Part shown: positions 20,687 through 32,120 of the stretch, piece by piece
How the letters are laid out: every line of letters starts with the position of its first letter
How positions within the stretch are numbered: position 1 is the first letter of the stretch
Assembly: GCA_024529925.1 (NCBI GenBank)
Contig: JAFEUB010001421.1
Coordinates: 434,001 to 498,000 of the forward strand
From: Ophthalmolycus amberensis
Lineage: Eukaryota; Chordata; Actinopteri; Perciformes; Zoarcidae
Direction of reading: 5' to 3'
Length of the DNA stretch: 64,000 nt
Made by a program: the position numbers and the translations under genes
Notes under the pieces: generated by a model
Told to the model about the DNA's origin: nothing
Database searches by the model: none
The model's input: the letters and a program-made list of their open reading frames with translations, nothing else

Positions 20687-22055
20687 TCAGACTGGTTCTA
20701 TGCAGCCACTCAGCATCCGGTCGGGCCCTCCCGTGACCCATAGTTGAAGGCGGCAGGGATTGGAATGCCAAATCCGACCTTCTAGTTGCGACAGGAGATC
20801 CCTCCTGTCGGGGAAGAACTCTGACAAGCTTATAGCAAAATCAGAGGGAATGGTGGAAAGGCATAAAGAAGATCCTCTGGCCACATGTGAGCCAGGGCAT
20901 CTTGACCCAGAGGGCTGGTCCTCCCCGTCAGGGAGACCCAGTGGGGGCAGTGGGTCGACACGTATGGATGCAGCCGCCACTCTCACGGTGGAGGCTTGTG
21001 ACGGAACAGGAAAACCACAACCTGGTTCCGTTCTCCTGGTGGGTACATTGCCCACAGGCTGGTCAGGCGAGGGGCCTCCCAAGTCAGAAGGGCACGGTGA
21101 TCCCCGTAGCAACTTCTGCAGATCTGGTGCCCCATTGATAGTTTATGGGAAATCACAGCAGAGGTGCTGTCCAACCGGACAAGCACATGCTTTCCCTTCA
21201 AATATGGAAGGAAGTGCTTGAGCGCTAGCTCTAGAACCTGGACCTGCGGTCTTTCAGCAGACAACTGCCCCCAGGCTGTCCTGTTCTGTCACACTGCACC
21301 CCGCCTTGAGAGGCAGGCATCTGTTGTGACCATCTCCTGGTGGAATGGAACCGAGCCCCTGGGGCTCGGTTCCTGGGACACTGTTTGCCAGATATGCACT
21401 CCCTCCATGGGGATAGTGAATAGGCACTGTCTTGATAATATTATTGCCCTGTATCTGTGCCACTTGGCATCCAAGTGAAGGCTGTTCAGCCATCTGCAAA
21501 CCCAAGGGAACGACAGTTGAGGCAGCTGTGAGTTCACCCAATAGTCGGAGAAAAGGATGTAGGGCAACCGTCTGCCCCCTCGGAAGGGGGAGAGGTTGTG
21601 GGGGTTGTTGTCCACATGCTGGGGCGACAGACAGGCCCTCATAGGGCCACACTAATGAAGGTTATGCTCTGAGAAGGGCTCAGGTAGCTCCTCTCCATGT
21701 TCACCTTGAGGCCCACCGGGCCACGTGAGAGAAGGCGAGCAGTGTCCTGTGGCACCTGAAGCCGGGATGGCGCCTCGGTCAGCCAGTCGTCTAAGTACGG
21801 CAGTATGTTCATGCCCTGTGATTGCAGGGGGAAAGGACAGCAGTAACACACCTTGTGAACACCCATGGGGAGATGGGAGAGTCCGAATGAAAGCACCCAG
21901 GACTGAAAGTGGCGGCCTTAAAAGGCGAAATGTAGAAACTGCCTGTGGTGATGCACCATGGGAACATGGGAATAGGCGTCGATAGACGTGAACCACTCTC
22001 CCTTGGAAATCTGCTGCTGGGAGAAAGAACCCCGACAGCCGGCCCGGAGACATCT
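20687..22055 (-). pseudogene. DIRS reverse transcriptase-RNase H remnant
   Basis: Minus strand, from high to low coordinates: GMNILPYLDDWLTEAPSRL (RT active site Y-L-D-D, about 21775-21830), PSQSITFISVAL, and in another frame LGELTAASTVVPLGLQMAE (connection). RNase H follows with VLELALKHFLPYLKGKHVLV and RLDSTSAV (about 21120-21235), then WAMYPPGERN. Downstream, around 20850-20960, further frames give HCPHWVSLT and DALAHMWPEDLLYAFPP, the linker before the recombinase. At least four frameshifts interrupt the reading. The YLDDW form with this RNase H style is typical of DIRS1-like elements. Confidence 0.65.
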
Positions 22056-22061
22056 CCTGCC

Positions 22062-22084
22062 GGGGGGGGGGGGGGGGGGGGGGG
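22062..22084. repeat. Homopolymer run of 23 G
   Basis: Lies between the Gag-like and RT parts of the DIRS element, preceded by CTCCTGCC. Long G runs are error-prone in sequencing, so its length is uncertain. Confidence 0.9.
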
Positions 22085-22149
22085 ACGTAGGTAGGGTTGT
22101 ATAGGTAGCGGTCCGGCCTCTCAGCAGGACGCCGAGGCCTGTGGCGGCT

Positions 22150-22966
22150 ACTAGGGTAAGCTGGAGGCTGAGAAAACGGCCTTGTGGGGCCAAAGTGGGA
22201 CCCCTAGGTCTGGGGGTGCAGGCATGTCCCTGCAAAGACCAGAGAACTGCTGCCTGGTCTGGCTAGCTCTAACAGTTCGCTGAAGCGCCCGTATAGCAGC
22301 TGACTCGAACAGCTCACCAGGTTCCACTGGGACAGTACGGAGGGTCCTCCTACATGTCTCAGATAGGGGTGACTGCGCCAGCCAAACCTGGCGGCGAGTC
22401 TGAACCAGGGTGGACCTCATACGTCCAAGTTCCCTCGACATGAGCGCAAACGCCTGAAATGAAGCATCACTGAGCGGAAGCAGTCGAAGTAGCCTGCTGC
22501 AGAGAATCTGCGAGGGAAAGCATGAGGTGGGAGAGGGAGTTGTCGATACGGTGCACAGCGCTGCTGTGTCATAAGCCCTGGATAGCAGGTCATCTTTGAC
22601 CCGACATTGGGTCGAGGGCACCTGGCCTCAGAGTCTCCTCAGGGGAAACTATGATGGACGCAATAGTTGTCTAACTGGCTGGCATACGTGCAAGGCCAGA
22701 TTTGCCACCTCCTGCATGGTCTGATGTAAGGCGGGAGAGAGCCCTGGTGTCTCCAGCATGCATGCAACTCCCTCAGATATTCCTCGGAGGGAGGAACAGA
22801 AAAGGTGGTGAGGGCGGGAAGGCGCCTGAAGAAGGCACTCACAGGTGGATGTTCCAGCTGCTGTGTATGCCAGGCGTGCAAGCGCCATACAAATGACCAG
22901 GGTAGGTTGGGCTGGATTCAGCTGCCCTGACAGGGGGAGGTAGACCTCACGCATCAGGTGTTCCAC
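22150..22966 (-). pseudogene. DIRS Gag-like remnant
   Basis: The minus-strand frame 22151-22621 reads RRQVWLAQSPLSETCRRTLR, VPVEPGELFESAAIRALQRT and ASQTRQQFSGLCRDMP. This is the C-terminal Gag signature of fish DIRS elements as I recall it. The upstream frame 22649-22966 (TLVICMALARLAYTAAG) continues the helical region. The two lie in different frames and are separated by a stop region near 22630. Role: nucleocapsid/capsid-like protein that packages element RNA. Confidence 0.5.
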
Positions 22967-23169
22967 TTCGGCCAGCCTAGCAGACCTTACTGCTCAAGGC
23001 GTGATGCCGCAGGTCCTGCCTGGGTTCTCCGAGAGGCCCTGCCTCAGAAGCTCGAGGCTAAGGCAAGAGGTCAGGGCCGTCCTCAGGCTGAAGAGGAGCT
23101 ATACAGGTCCTACAGCCGGGAGAGTTTAACATGGCCGCGATTCTGGTGGAACCCTTGTCCCACTAGTTG

Positions 23170-23720
23170 ATGCGGAATTCCAAATCAGTCTGAGTGGGAG
23201 CGCTCTGCTGAATGTTGAGAGAACAGGCAGGGGGCAGTCAGAGGAGAGTGATCCTTCGGACACTCTTCACTTGGACAGCCACTGCGGATATTGGTGACCC
23301 ACCAGTTAGCCTGAGCGAGAGCACTCTGCTACTGTGGAAACAGACCCAAAGAAAACAGTCCCTACAGTGAGAGGGGAGCGAGGACATTCTCTTCACTAAG
23401 ATAGTTGCTGCAGATATTGGTGTCCCACCAGTTAGCTTGAGCGAGAGCACTCTGCCACTGTGGAAACAGGTCAGGAAAACAGTCCTTATAGTGAGAGGGG
23501 AGCGAGGACACTCTTCACTAGGATAGTTGCTGCAGATATTGGTGTCCCACCAGTTAGCTTGAGCGAGAGCACTCTGCTACTGTGAAAACCGGACAAAAAA
23601 GAACACAGTCCTTACAGTGAGAGGGGAGCGAGGACACTCTCTTCACTTGGACAGTTGCTGTAACTCTTGGTGTGCTACCAGTTAGCCTGAGCGAGGGCAC
23701 TCTACTAACTGATATCCGCT
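23170..23720 (-). repeat. About 4 tandem copies of a ~125-bp unit in the DIRS leader
   Basis: GTGAGAGGGGAGCGAGGAC recurs with its AGGAC at 23381, 23505 and 23631 (periods 124 and 126). Each unit also contains CCACCAGTTAGCYTGAGCGA and GAGCACTCTGCYACTGTG. A diverged partial unit precedes (near 23190) and another follows (23690-23830, TTAGCCGGAGCGAAACGCTC). They lie just 5' of the Gag-like frame on the minus strand. Confidence 0.85.
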
Positions 23721-23905
23721 ACTGATATGGCCATAATGTTTACAACAATCAATGGACACAATCAGAGTATTAGCTTAGTCTAGTTAGCCGGAGCGAAACG
23801 CTCTGCTAACTGATATGGCGTAATGTTTACAGCATGTAAGAAATAAAATGCAGTAGTAAAATGCAGAAATGCAGGAAATTGATTAATATATTAATTGAAT
23901 GTGGT

Positions 23906-24247
23906 TCAATTAAAGGCAGCAGCAGACAGAAAAGTCTTCAATCTTGATTTAAATGAGCTGAGGGTCTCAGCAGACCTGCAGCTTTCTGGGACTTTGTTCC
24001 AGATATGTGGACCAGAAAAACTGAACGCTGCTTCTCCATGTTTAGTTCTGACTCTGGGAACAGAAAGTAGACCGGTCCCAGTCGACCTGAGGGGTCGGGA
24101 TGGTTCATAAGGTAGCAGCAGATCAGAGATGTATTTTGGCCCTAAACCATTCAGTGCTTTGTAAACCAACAGCAGGATTTTAAAGTCAATTCTTTGTTGG
24201 ACAGGAAGCCAGTGCAAAGACATTAGAACTGGGGTGATGTGATCCAC
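23906..24247 (-). pseudogene. C-terminal domain of LINE reverse transcriptase
   Basis: 113 codons with HITPVLMSLHWLPVQQRIDF, KALNGLGPKYISDLL and WNKVPESCRSAETLSSFKSR, the conserved C-terminal domain of L2-group LINE proteins. It is the continuation of the frame at 24223-24825 after a small deletion and frameshift at about 24285-24300. The stop after AAAFN is the natural C-terminus. Confidence 0.75.
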
Positions 24248-24825
24248 CCTCCTGGTCTTAGTGAGGACTCGAGCTGCAGCGTTCTGACGGACTTTTTACA
24301 GAGACCTGTAAACACACCGTTACAGTAGTCCAGTCTGCTGAAGATAAATGCGTGGAAAAGTTTTTCCAAATCCTGTTGAGACATAAGTCCTCTAATCCTT
24401 GATATATTCTTCAGGTGATAGTAGGCTGATTTTGTAATTGTCTTGATATGGCTGTTCAGGTTGAGGTCTGAATCCATAACTACACCTAGATTACTGGCTT
24501 GGTTTGTGGGTTTTAACATCAGTGATTGAAGCTGAGCGGTGATTTTCAATTGTTCGTCCTTGGTACCAAAAACAATTACTTCTGTTTTATCTTTGTTTAA
24601 TTGAAGAAAATTCTGGCACATCCAGTTGTTGATTTGTTCAATGCAGTTACCCAGCCCTTGTATGGGATTATAGTCCCCTGGTGACATAGTTATGTAGATT
24701 TGTGTGTCGTCTGCATAATTATGATAACACACTTTGTTGCTTTCCATAATCTGAGCTAGTGGAAGCATGTAGATGTTGAACAGAAGAGGCCCCAGTATTG
24801 AACCTTGGGGAACACCACATGTCAT
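24223..24825 (-). pseudogene. LINE reverse transcriptase palm/thumb fragment
   Basis: 200 codons. Motif B GVPQGSILGPLLFNIY is at residues 4-19 and catalytic YADDTQIYI at about 38-46. QLNKDKTEVIVFG follows at about 77-88, and then SAYYHLKNISRIRGLM and RLDYCNGVFTG. After LQLESSLRPGG the frame is shifted relative to the family, because a short deletion removed the equivalent of the Q-N-A-A-A-R-V-L block that is readable in another frame. Not functional. Confidence 0.75.
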
Positions 24826-24850
24826 TTTAGTCAGCTCTGACTGTGATTAT

Positions 24851-27400
24851 TATTCAGGTGATTATGCACCGATTTAGAGATAGTTGTGAATATTATATTC
24901 CATTTCGGCAACATTAAAAAAATACCCCAAATGCTACAGCCTGACCTAGCAGCCACACGTTCAATAACTGAAACATTGAATAGTTTGTATACACACCATG
25001 TATGAAAACATGCATCATCTCTCCCTCGTCAAAGTTATAGTTTCTTGATAAATATATCCATTATTCATGTTCAGTTTAAATTGGGGCACAGAAGAAAGCT
25101 CTCCCTGTCTTGAAAGCAGTAGCAGTATATTTCCATGTTGCTCTCAACTAACTAGGTGTATTCCCGTAGGTGTTAAAGAAATACTTTGGTGTGATAAGAA
25201 AAAGGTGCAGTAGAGACACTTGCTCTGCAAAAGTTGGAATGCTGAACTTTTTCCACGGAGAAATAAAGGATTTCATGAATTAGAGCACCTTCTGAAACGA
25301 CTCGCCTGTGGGATGAAGAAGCTTTCGACAGAAAGCTTACAATAGCTACACTAACGAGCAGACTTGTTTACCAGCCCAGAGCAAGGCCTTGTCAGAACAC
25401 AGGAAGGACAGTTATGGTCCCATAGCATGGCCCCGTGAACGCACGGCCTGCTGCGAGGCGCCTGATGCGGAGTATCAAACACACGCGGGGCCCGAGCGGG
25501 ACTGGAAGCTGCGTGCTGCCCCTTTAGGCGCCGGTCCAAACGCCTGCCACGCACTCAAGACATTTTAGAGGTGCTCCTCATATGCCGGGAGAAGATAAAC
25601 AGTGCGAAGAAGCAAAACTGCGGCAGAGATGAAGAAAAGAAAAAAACGCCAACACACTCAGAGAAATATCAAGCGAAGGAGAGGGGAGTACAGCTTGGGT
25701 AGTGTGAAACATCCCCGCACATCACAGGCAGAGCAGGGACGCCTGCAAGGGAAGTTGCATCAATTGCTTTGAGCGTTCGCTTCGGACGGGTGCCTTTATA
25801 TCCACCGCTCTCTAGTTTTTTCAGTGGAGCTCCTACAGGAAAGCGTAAGAGCTAAACTTTATGTGATGATCTGTCTGGCAGTGGTAGTGTGTTGGAAACA
25901 AGAGCATGTAAGCTCATTGAGATAATAGCAATAGCAACCAGCTTAGGAAATCTACGGCATTAAACCCAGAAGAAGTTAATCGTTCATACTCCTTGGCTGG
26001 AATCTTTTGGGAATAAATATCCAAAACTATGGATGATTTGGACATTTTGATTCTGCATCTTCCTAAAATGCACACCCATGAACATCATTATAAAAGGACC
26101 GCCTCCATGAGTTCAGATGTGGCTGATGTAGAGGAGAGCCGGTAGGTGGATGGGGGAATCTCTTGTGACGATCCGATGGTCATGGTGTTGACGGGGGAGG
26201 CAGAGTGTTTCACGGCACTCCTGCCTGCAGGATTGAGTGACAGGATCGCATAGCGCATCAGAAATTAATCTTGTCTCTCGAGTCCAATTTACTCCATCTG
26301 TTGCCACATTGCCAACTGTGAGTCGATCGAATGAATCAACGTGGCACTGCCTTCCAAATGAAGCTGGAAATATCAGACTAACAGCATGAGCATGTACGAA
26401 TAAGCAAGGGGGATCAATATTACAGGAGTCCAAAATCTCTGCATGTTAACTAAATCTCATTGCCCTAAAAGTAACTCATGTAAACACTACTGTAGGACTT
26501 TAAAAAATGTGCTTCCGACAATTAAAACAGTGTACATTTTTTTGGAGGAGATAATTGTTTCATTGCCGTTGATATTTAAAGTATAAAGCCCATAGAAGTA
26601 GAATAGGAATATAACACACATGCAACTCTTTGCCGTGGTCAATCGACTTTGTCCAAAGAAAAATGGCAATGTTCCGAGTTATGGTGACAACACAAGTCAG
26701 CGTGTGAAGTACGTCTCATTAATTCGTTTTAGAACTATGTTTCGGCCTACCGTCCACATTAAGCCAGCGTCTCTCTTTTGTCTGTCTCTTGTCGATGCTC
26801 ATCATGTGGCAATCCTCGATTCCTCTCTCGCAGGAACGCAACCAAGATCGGTAGTGACGTGAGTTGTCAGCCGGTCAGGTTTAGGAAAAAAGTGTGTTTA
26901 ACTTAACTAGTTGGTTTTGTTGCCTCAACTTCCTGTGAAGTCGAAGGTTTATTTTGATTTTATTTAGAAACTGTATTCGTAACAAGTGGAAACTGACCCT
27001 GCCACGTCCAACACTGATGCTAGAGGGGTATGTAGAGGTTTGAAGCTTACGGCCACTGATCAAGTGTCGGTTGGGAGTAAGAATTAATTGGCTTCAACGG
27101 TTGAAATGGAAACAGTGCACATAAAAATGGATGCCGCTCTGACCATCCTGCTATGTTGATTTGAATGGGAATGGCCATTCTACTCCTTTTTCTAATTTTG
27201 TTTTTAGCAATGGACACCGATTCAAATCTTTGGTTTCAAACCTAAAAGGTGCAACAGTGGTGACACCAAGTATCTGCGCGTCTTTGCTGACGTCTACAGA
27301 GAGACAATAGTTTGAGTCCCTTTGCTGGTTGTGGACCTCACCTTTCGTGCTGCAGTGGCCTCCATCTCTGCTTTTAGTCTCTTATTTATTGGAAAATTGG
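24851..27400. other. Non-coding stretch, no gene recognised
   Basis: Mixed composition. GC-richer around 25340-25560, where an ORF of 67 codons on the minus strand has no recognisable features. 26113-26433 (minus, 106 codons) and 26620-26862 (plus) are likewise featureless. No repeat family recognised. Confidence 0.4.
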
Positions 27401-27429
27401 AATATAGTCTATATTTACTATGCTAACCA

Positions 27430-27965
27430 GGTACAGCTCCAGACTCCCCTCCTCCAGGTTAAAAGCTGCCAGCACATCTTTGAGGCCCTCGGTGAGCATC
27501 TCTGCCATCTGGTCATCAGGGAAATTCAGTTTCAAGGCACTCGCTATACAATATTCCATCAGCATCGATATAATGCTTCGTCAAATGAATCCCACTGCCC
27601 TGGTAAACAAGAGTTGCTTGCAATTTCTTGTTCTCTTCTTTGGAAAAATAACATATATCAATACAATTGCAGTTGTATTTTTGCAATTGGGACCGTATCT
27701 TTGCAATATGACAGGTTATGGCTTTGGTAATGCATCAGTGGGAAATGTTACGGCATGGAGAGCCATTAGCAAACACTTTTGTACTAAACTTTGTGAAATT
27801 TTCTGACGTTTTGTCCCCGCTATCCACTTGCCTTGCTGTGTGACATGCTTGTGTTTCAGGCGTTGAAACAAACTGCTGCTGTTTTCTGTTGAAGCCACCA
27901 ACTCCTTTCCTGCAGTACTTACATATAGCTTTATTATGAGGCAAACTAAAGCTTCCACCTTTCAT
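27430..27965 (-). pseudogene. hAT transposase remnant (ZBED-like, BED zinc finger)
   Basis: Minus strand, two adjacent frames between about 27735 and 27965 together show a BED-type finger. CKYCRK in one frame and NSSSLFQRLKHKH in the other give the C-x2-C and H-x-H ligands, with a frameshift between them. FANGSPCRN follows. About 200 bp further (27435-27560) a frame reads LKLNFPDDQMAEMLTEGLKD and VLAAFNLEEGSLEL, resembling the block after the first catalytic region of ZBED-type hAT transposases. The DDE core is missing. Termini and target duplication were not found. Clade inferred from motif style only. Confidence 0.5.
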
Positions 27966-28420
27966 TCAGACAGGGCACTCTTGATGAATTACACTGTTCA
28001 AAACTCCACTCATCTTCCCAGACTAAGGACTCAAGACATACATTCAGATATACACACACCTCTTGGAGAACCTATGCATAAAAAGGTGTCACCGAGGAGC
28101 CAACAACATTGCGTAGTGCAGACCTGCCCGACAAGCAAGCGGATTGGTTGATTCAACTTCCTGTTGCAAAGTTTTCTTTTCCCGTTTGACGTACATCTCA
28201 GCACAGCACTGCCACAAGTGATTTTCTAGAGCATAGGAAACTAAATTCCCTTCAAGGTACTGAATACTGTTGTCCATCTAACTGTTGTCCATTAACTTAA
28301 ATGTATATACAAATTATTTCACATTTGTTCGTACATTGTACTCCCAGTCCATACACGCCAACGTGTCTGAATGACAACTGGGGATGTTCGCTTCAACAAG
28401 CAGAATTCCAGCTATTCAAT

Positions 28421-28800
28421 TCAATTCAATTCAAAGCTTTATTGTCATATGTGCAGTAAAGAAAAACGTTTCCCTGTACAATGAAATTCTTACTTTGCTG
28501 CCCACACTGGATGCCGTCAGAATATATAAGTAGTGTATAAAATCTAAATAGAATATAATAACTACGAAAAAATAGAAATATAAAATTTAAAAGAAAAAAA
28601 AGAAAGAAAAGTAAACTCTTTGAATGTACATTGTGCAACAGTAGCTGTAGACATAAACATTATTGTGCAATTGAGCAGATAATTCCAGTAGGGGAGGGGG
28701 GGGGGGCGCTCTGTCCTTAAGGGGATTCAGCTGTTCAGCAGCTATGATTCGTTGTTGTGCTTCGAGGTGCGAGACAGGATGGGTACTCAACAAATGACAG
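28421..28800 (-). mobile_element. LINE 3' tail, probably Rex1/L2-group
   Basis: The plus strand shows ATTCAATTCAATTCAA followed by AGCTTTATTGTCATATGTGCAG and ACAATGAAATTCTTACTTTGC. Reverse-complemented, this is the end of a LINE with an AATAAAGC-type signal and TTGAA repeats. No coding part is preserved; the 5' limit is unclear (a C/G-rich run lies near 28695-28710). Confidence 0.4.
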
Positions 28801-28949
28801 CCTCATTGGAGGTGCTAATTAACTAAGCATGCAAACAGGACTTCAATTAGACTGCTAAGGGATTCATAGTGTCAGTTTAGTTTATTGCCCAATCATATCT
28901 AGCAGAGTGTTCTCAAGTAACTCAATTAATCTACTCTTATCTTCTAATA

Positions 28950-29505
28950 CGGGAGTTGGTAACCTTTATGATATGAAGTGCCATTTTTAAAAATGTTCCT
29001 GTTAATCGGTGTGCCATATCAACGTTAGGTTTATCGTGATACCATTTCAAAATTGTCTCCAACGGGTTTGTAATATTTTTTCCGATCCATATAGGCAAAG
29101 TGCATAGCAACATGTTTAAAAAACATTTTTTCTCCGAAAATCACGACATTGTAAACATATGATAGCACGATACAAGAAGGCTGCCATCCTTATGAAAACA
29201 TCCACATCTGAGTTGCAATCATTAATCCTACCAACCATCCACCAATCTTGTTCATAAGCATTTAACTTTAAACAAATTCTGCAAAGAAGGCAATTATTAC
29301 GAGCCAATCAGAGGCAGAGTAGGGCGGGTAGGGAAAATATCAATCAAACTACCCTAAATTATGCTGCTTAACTTCCAATAGCTGTGATAGAGGTATTTGG
29401 CATGTGGATGAAAGGGCACTTCCACATTTCCAAAAAACTCTCTCTCACTTATTGCTGGTATGCCATTGGTTAAGCTACTGCTAGTCTATAGGTTGCCAAC
29501 CCCTG
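28950..29505. mobile_element. Non-autonomous hAT element (MITE)
   Basis: The left end CGGGAGTTGGTAACC (28950) and the reverse complement of the right end, CAGGGGTTGGCAACC (ending 29505), form a 15-bp terminal inverted repeat with three differences. The flanks TTCTAATA and ATCCAATG agree at 5 of 8 positions, compatible with an old 8-bp hAT target duplication. No transposase frame is inside. The interior carries the GCCAATCAGAGGCAGAGTAGGG motif also seen near 13617. Confidence 0.55.
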
Positions 29506-29513
29506 ATCCAATG

Positions 29514-31640
29514 CATAGTCCTCAAATTACAGTAATCCTAAAAGCTAAATAATGGTTAGATATCTGGAACTAGAACTCCATGATTAATTGGAGGAAAATA
29601 TCCTTCATAGTTAAAACAAAACAATGTTGTTTGTTGGTACAGACACAAACCACAGGTATGTTCAGAGCTGCGCAAGACAAATTCAGATTGTGATGTTAGT
29701 GAAGTAATGCCTTTAGCTGCCACCACACTCCAGTAAAAGCGGACCGTCCTCCCGGTGAAACGGCCATATAGGTCTTCTGTGCTAACAACTCATTACGAGT
29801 TTTTAGTCGTCACGGTAATTATGACAAGAGAAAAGTAGGAAGTCAGGTGACTTCGTGTAAAAAGCGACTACGTCAGCGCAGTGGAGGTTTAGGCGGAATG
29901 ATGGGTAAAACAAATACAGGACTTTCACACAAGAGACCCATTTTCGTGTAGATTCAAGACAATATTGACCTATTTTAAATGATGTACATAAGTTTACTTA
30001 TGTAACCTACTTAATTGCATCTCTTACATAACGCACTTAACAAAAAAAAACATATCTTAAGCCATACCATAATTTTTCCAAAAAGTAGTTTTAGTTTTAT
30101 TTTCATTTTCAGTTCACGATGTTAAGAACGTGTTCACAGCGTGCACCTGTCGATGGTACTCTCCAATGGTTATATGCGTCGTTGGAAAACAGCATATTCT
30201 GTCATTTAGGTGTGAGGAGTAACAATTAACTGAGCCTGACCGCTGCATCAGGGTTAGTTTGGTCTGTAAAGTACACATTGGTCACATCAAATGAAGCCAT
30301 TTTAAAAGGATTAGCATGAAGCTTGTTACAGTCATGATATATGTAAGAAACATTAACTTTTATTTCCAACTGAATCAGATTTTGAACAATTAAAACTATG
30401 TTCAAGGTTATTTGCAGCCTCTTCCTAACTTTAATAGCAGTATTGGTTAAATATTTCATAATGCAATTGTGAATTAATTTTAAATACACTTCGACTTACC
30501 GTCAGATGTTTTATTTATCACTAGAAAGCAGTTAATTGAAAAATAGCCTTGAGCTAACTAACAATGCACCTGTAGCAGGCAACACATTCTCATTGTCTGC
30601 ATTTCTCACTGATCGACCTTCCCATTGCACCTGCCTTTAATCAAACACAAATTAAGACGAGCATCGGAGAGCTCGCCAATTAAATGGTTCTCGATTACAA
30701 AGAAGAGGCAAGATTAGTCTGGAGGAGAGGAAGATTGACAAAAATCATTTAGTATAATTAAACTTGTGGAAGCAAGGATCAGCTCTTGTTTTCAACAAAT
30801 AAAACTGAGACGCATATGTTGTATGTGTTTGCCGCAGGTGTCTAATGAAGGTAATTAAGATTACGGATATTTAGCCACACTAGCATGTCTGTAGCCTCTG
30901 AGGCTTTAATGCTCTTTACGCACTACAATAAAAACTCTCTCTAACAATCTCTGGAGGTGTGATAGTGAGTCACATGTATCGAGAGTTAACACTGGTTGTT
31001 ATGCTGCCTGCCACCCTTTCTCGCTTAAAATCCTGGTTTTGCTTGTATTGTTGAAACTGAATCTCTGTAACCCGCTGTTGACTTATGAACTGACGGGTAC
31101 TGATTCTGAGACAGGATCTGAAACACATACAGAGCAACACAAAGTTAGCAGCTTTTAGCCAGTTCGTGTTTAGCCTTTCTGTAAGTTTCTCTTGTAGCAG
31201 GTATACCTATCCTTGAGCATAAAGATCAGGGCAGTCTGACACTGTGGGGACCCCCCTCAGACAAAATCAAGACAAGATAATACTACATATCTTGTAAACG
31301 AGCTAAGTAATAGTATTTGATTTCAAATCAAACCAAATTTATTTTTAGTTTAGAGGGTATGGTTTAAATTTTGTTTCTTAGTTATTTATTTTTTATTATC
31401 TACCCAAAATCTTTGTCATTGCCAGTGTTTCGGTACATTGTGTAGAAAAAAAAAAAAGTTGAATGAAATCTTAAGTAAAGAAATAAAAATCAAACACCAA
31501 AGTCCCAAACTCTGGATTTACAGACAGTGGATGACACTAGATGACAATAATATATTATGGATGTTTATTTGCGATAGACAGTAAATATCAGCACAGACAA
31601 GTCACTCAAAATATAACAATGTGTGCATCATGTCTGTGTG
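29514..31640. other. Non-coding stretch, no gene recognised
   Basis: AT-rich. Around 30590-30900 the sequence is compact, with many homeodomain-like ATTA motifs and no stop-free frame, so it could be a conserved regulatory element; this is unproven. No repeat family recognised elsewhere. Confidence 0.4.
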
Positions 31641-31654
31641 TTCGGATTCGACTG

Positions 31655-32120
31655 AGTTATGTTTAACCTCCTCCCCTCTGGGAGGCGCTGTAGGAATCTC
31701 TGTACCAGGACCAGTAGGCTCAGGAACAGCTTCTTCCCCTCACCTTACTAAACTCTGCACCACGGTGATAGCCACCCCCACCCCCCCCCCCCCACACACA
31801 CACACCCCACACCACACCACACCAGACACCTTCCTCCAGTGACTATATATACTTACACCTTACTGTTTATACTATATATATATATACTGATATATCTTGC
31901 ATTTCATATCCACTGTTCATACTGTTTATATACTGTTTATACTGGGTATATACTGTTATTTTTCATTATTTATCTGTTATCTCTACTGTTATTTATCTAG
32001 CACATTGCACTGCACCTTTACTGCTTCTTTTTGCACTTCTGGTTAGATGCTGAACTGCATTTGGTTTTTCTAGTACTTGTACTCTGTGCAATGACAATAA
32101 AGTTGAATCTGAATCTGAGA
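31655..32120 (+). mobile_element. 5'-truncated LINE: C-terminal codons and 3' UTR
   Basis: The plus strand at 31672-31740 reads LPSGRRCRNLCTRTSRLRNS then FFP, the conserved C-terminus of a Rex1/L2-group LINE protein. It is followed by a 3' UTR with a C-rich/CA stretch, TACTGTTTATACT repeats and TGTGCAATGACAATAAAGTTG, ending GAATCTGAATCTGAG. About 460 bp remain, a typical severe 5' truncation. Confidence 0.65.

Larger units (their letters stand above)
19950..23880 (-). mobile_element. DIRS retrotransposon (tyrosine-recombinase type), decayed
   Basis: Read on the minus strand the order is leader tandem repeats, Gag-like, reverse transcriptase with a YLDDW motif, RNase H, then a tyrosine-recombinase-like C-terminal region. 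This is the fish DIRS1 arrangement (no integrase, no protease). All frames carry stops and frameshifts, and the recombinase is internally deleted. The inverted terminal repeats and the internal complementary region that define DIRS ends were not recognised, so limits are approximate. A 23-G run (22062-22084) and a T-run (20230-20242) lie inside. Confidence 0.7.
23890..24850 (-). mobile_element. L2-group LINE, 5'-truncated (RT C-terminal half and 3' end)
   Basis: Minus-strand coding covers the RT from GVPQGSILGPLLF through HNYADDTQIY to the C-terminal RIDFKILLLVYKALNGLGPKY and TLSSFKSRLKTFL. The fragment begins at about 24850 on the 5' side, inside RT motif B, so endonuclease and RT N-terminal half are missing. 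It lies immediately beyond the DIRS leader. The 3' UTR is very short. Family resembles the 60-61 kb LINE. Confidence 0.75.
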
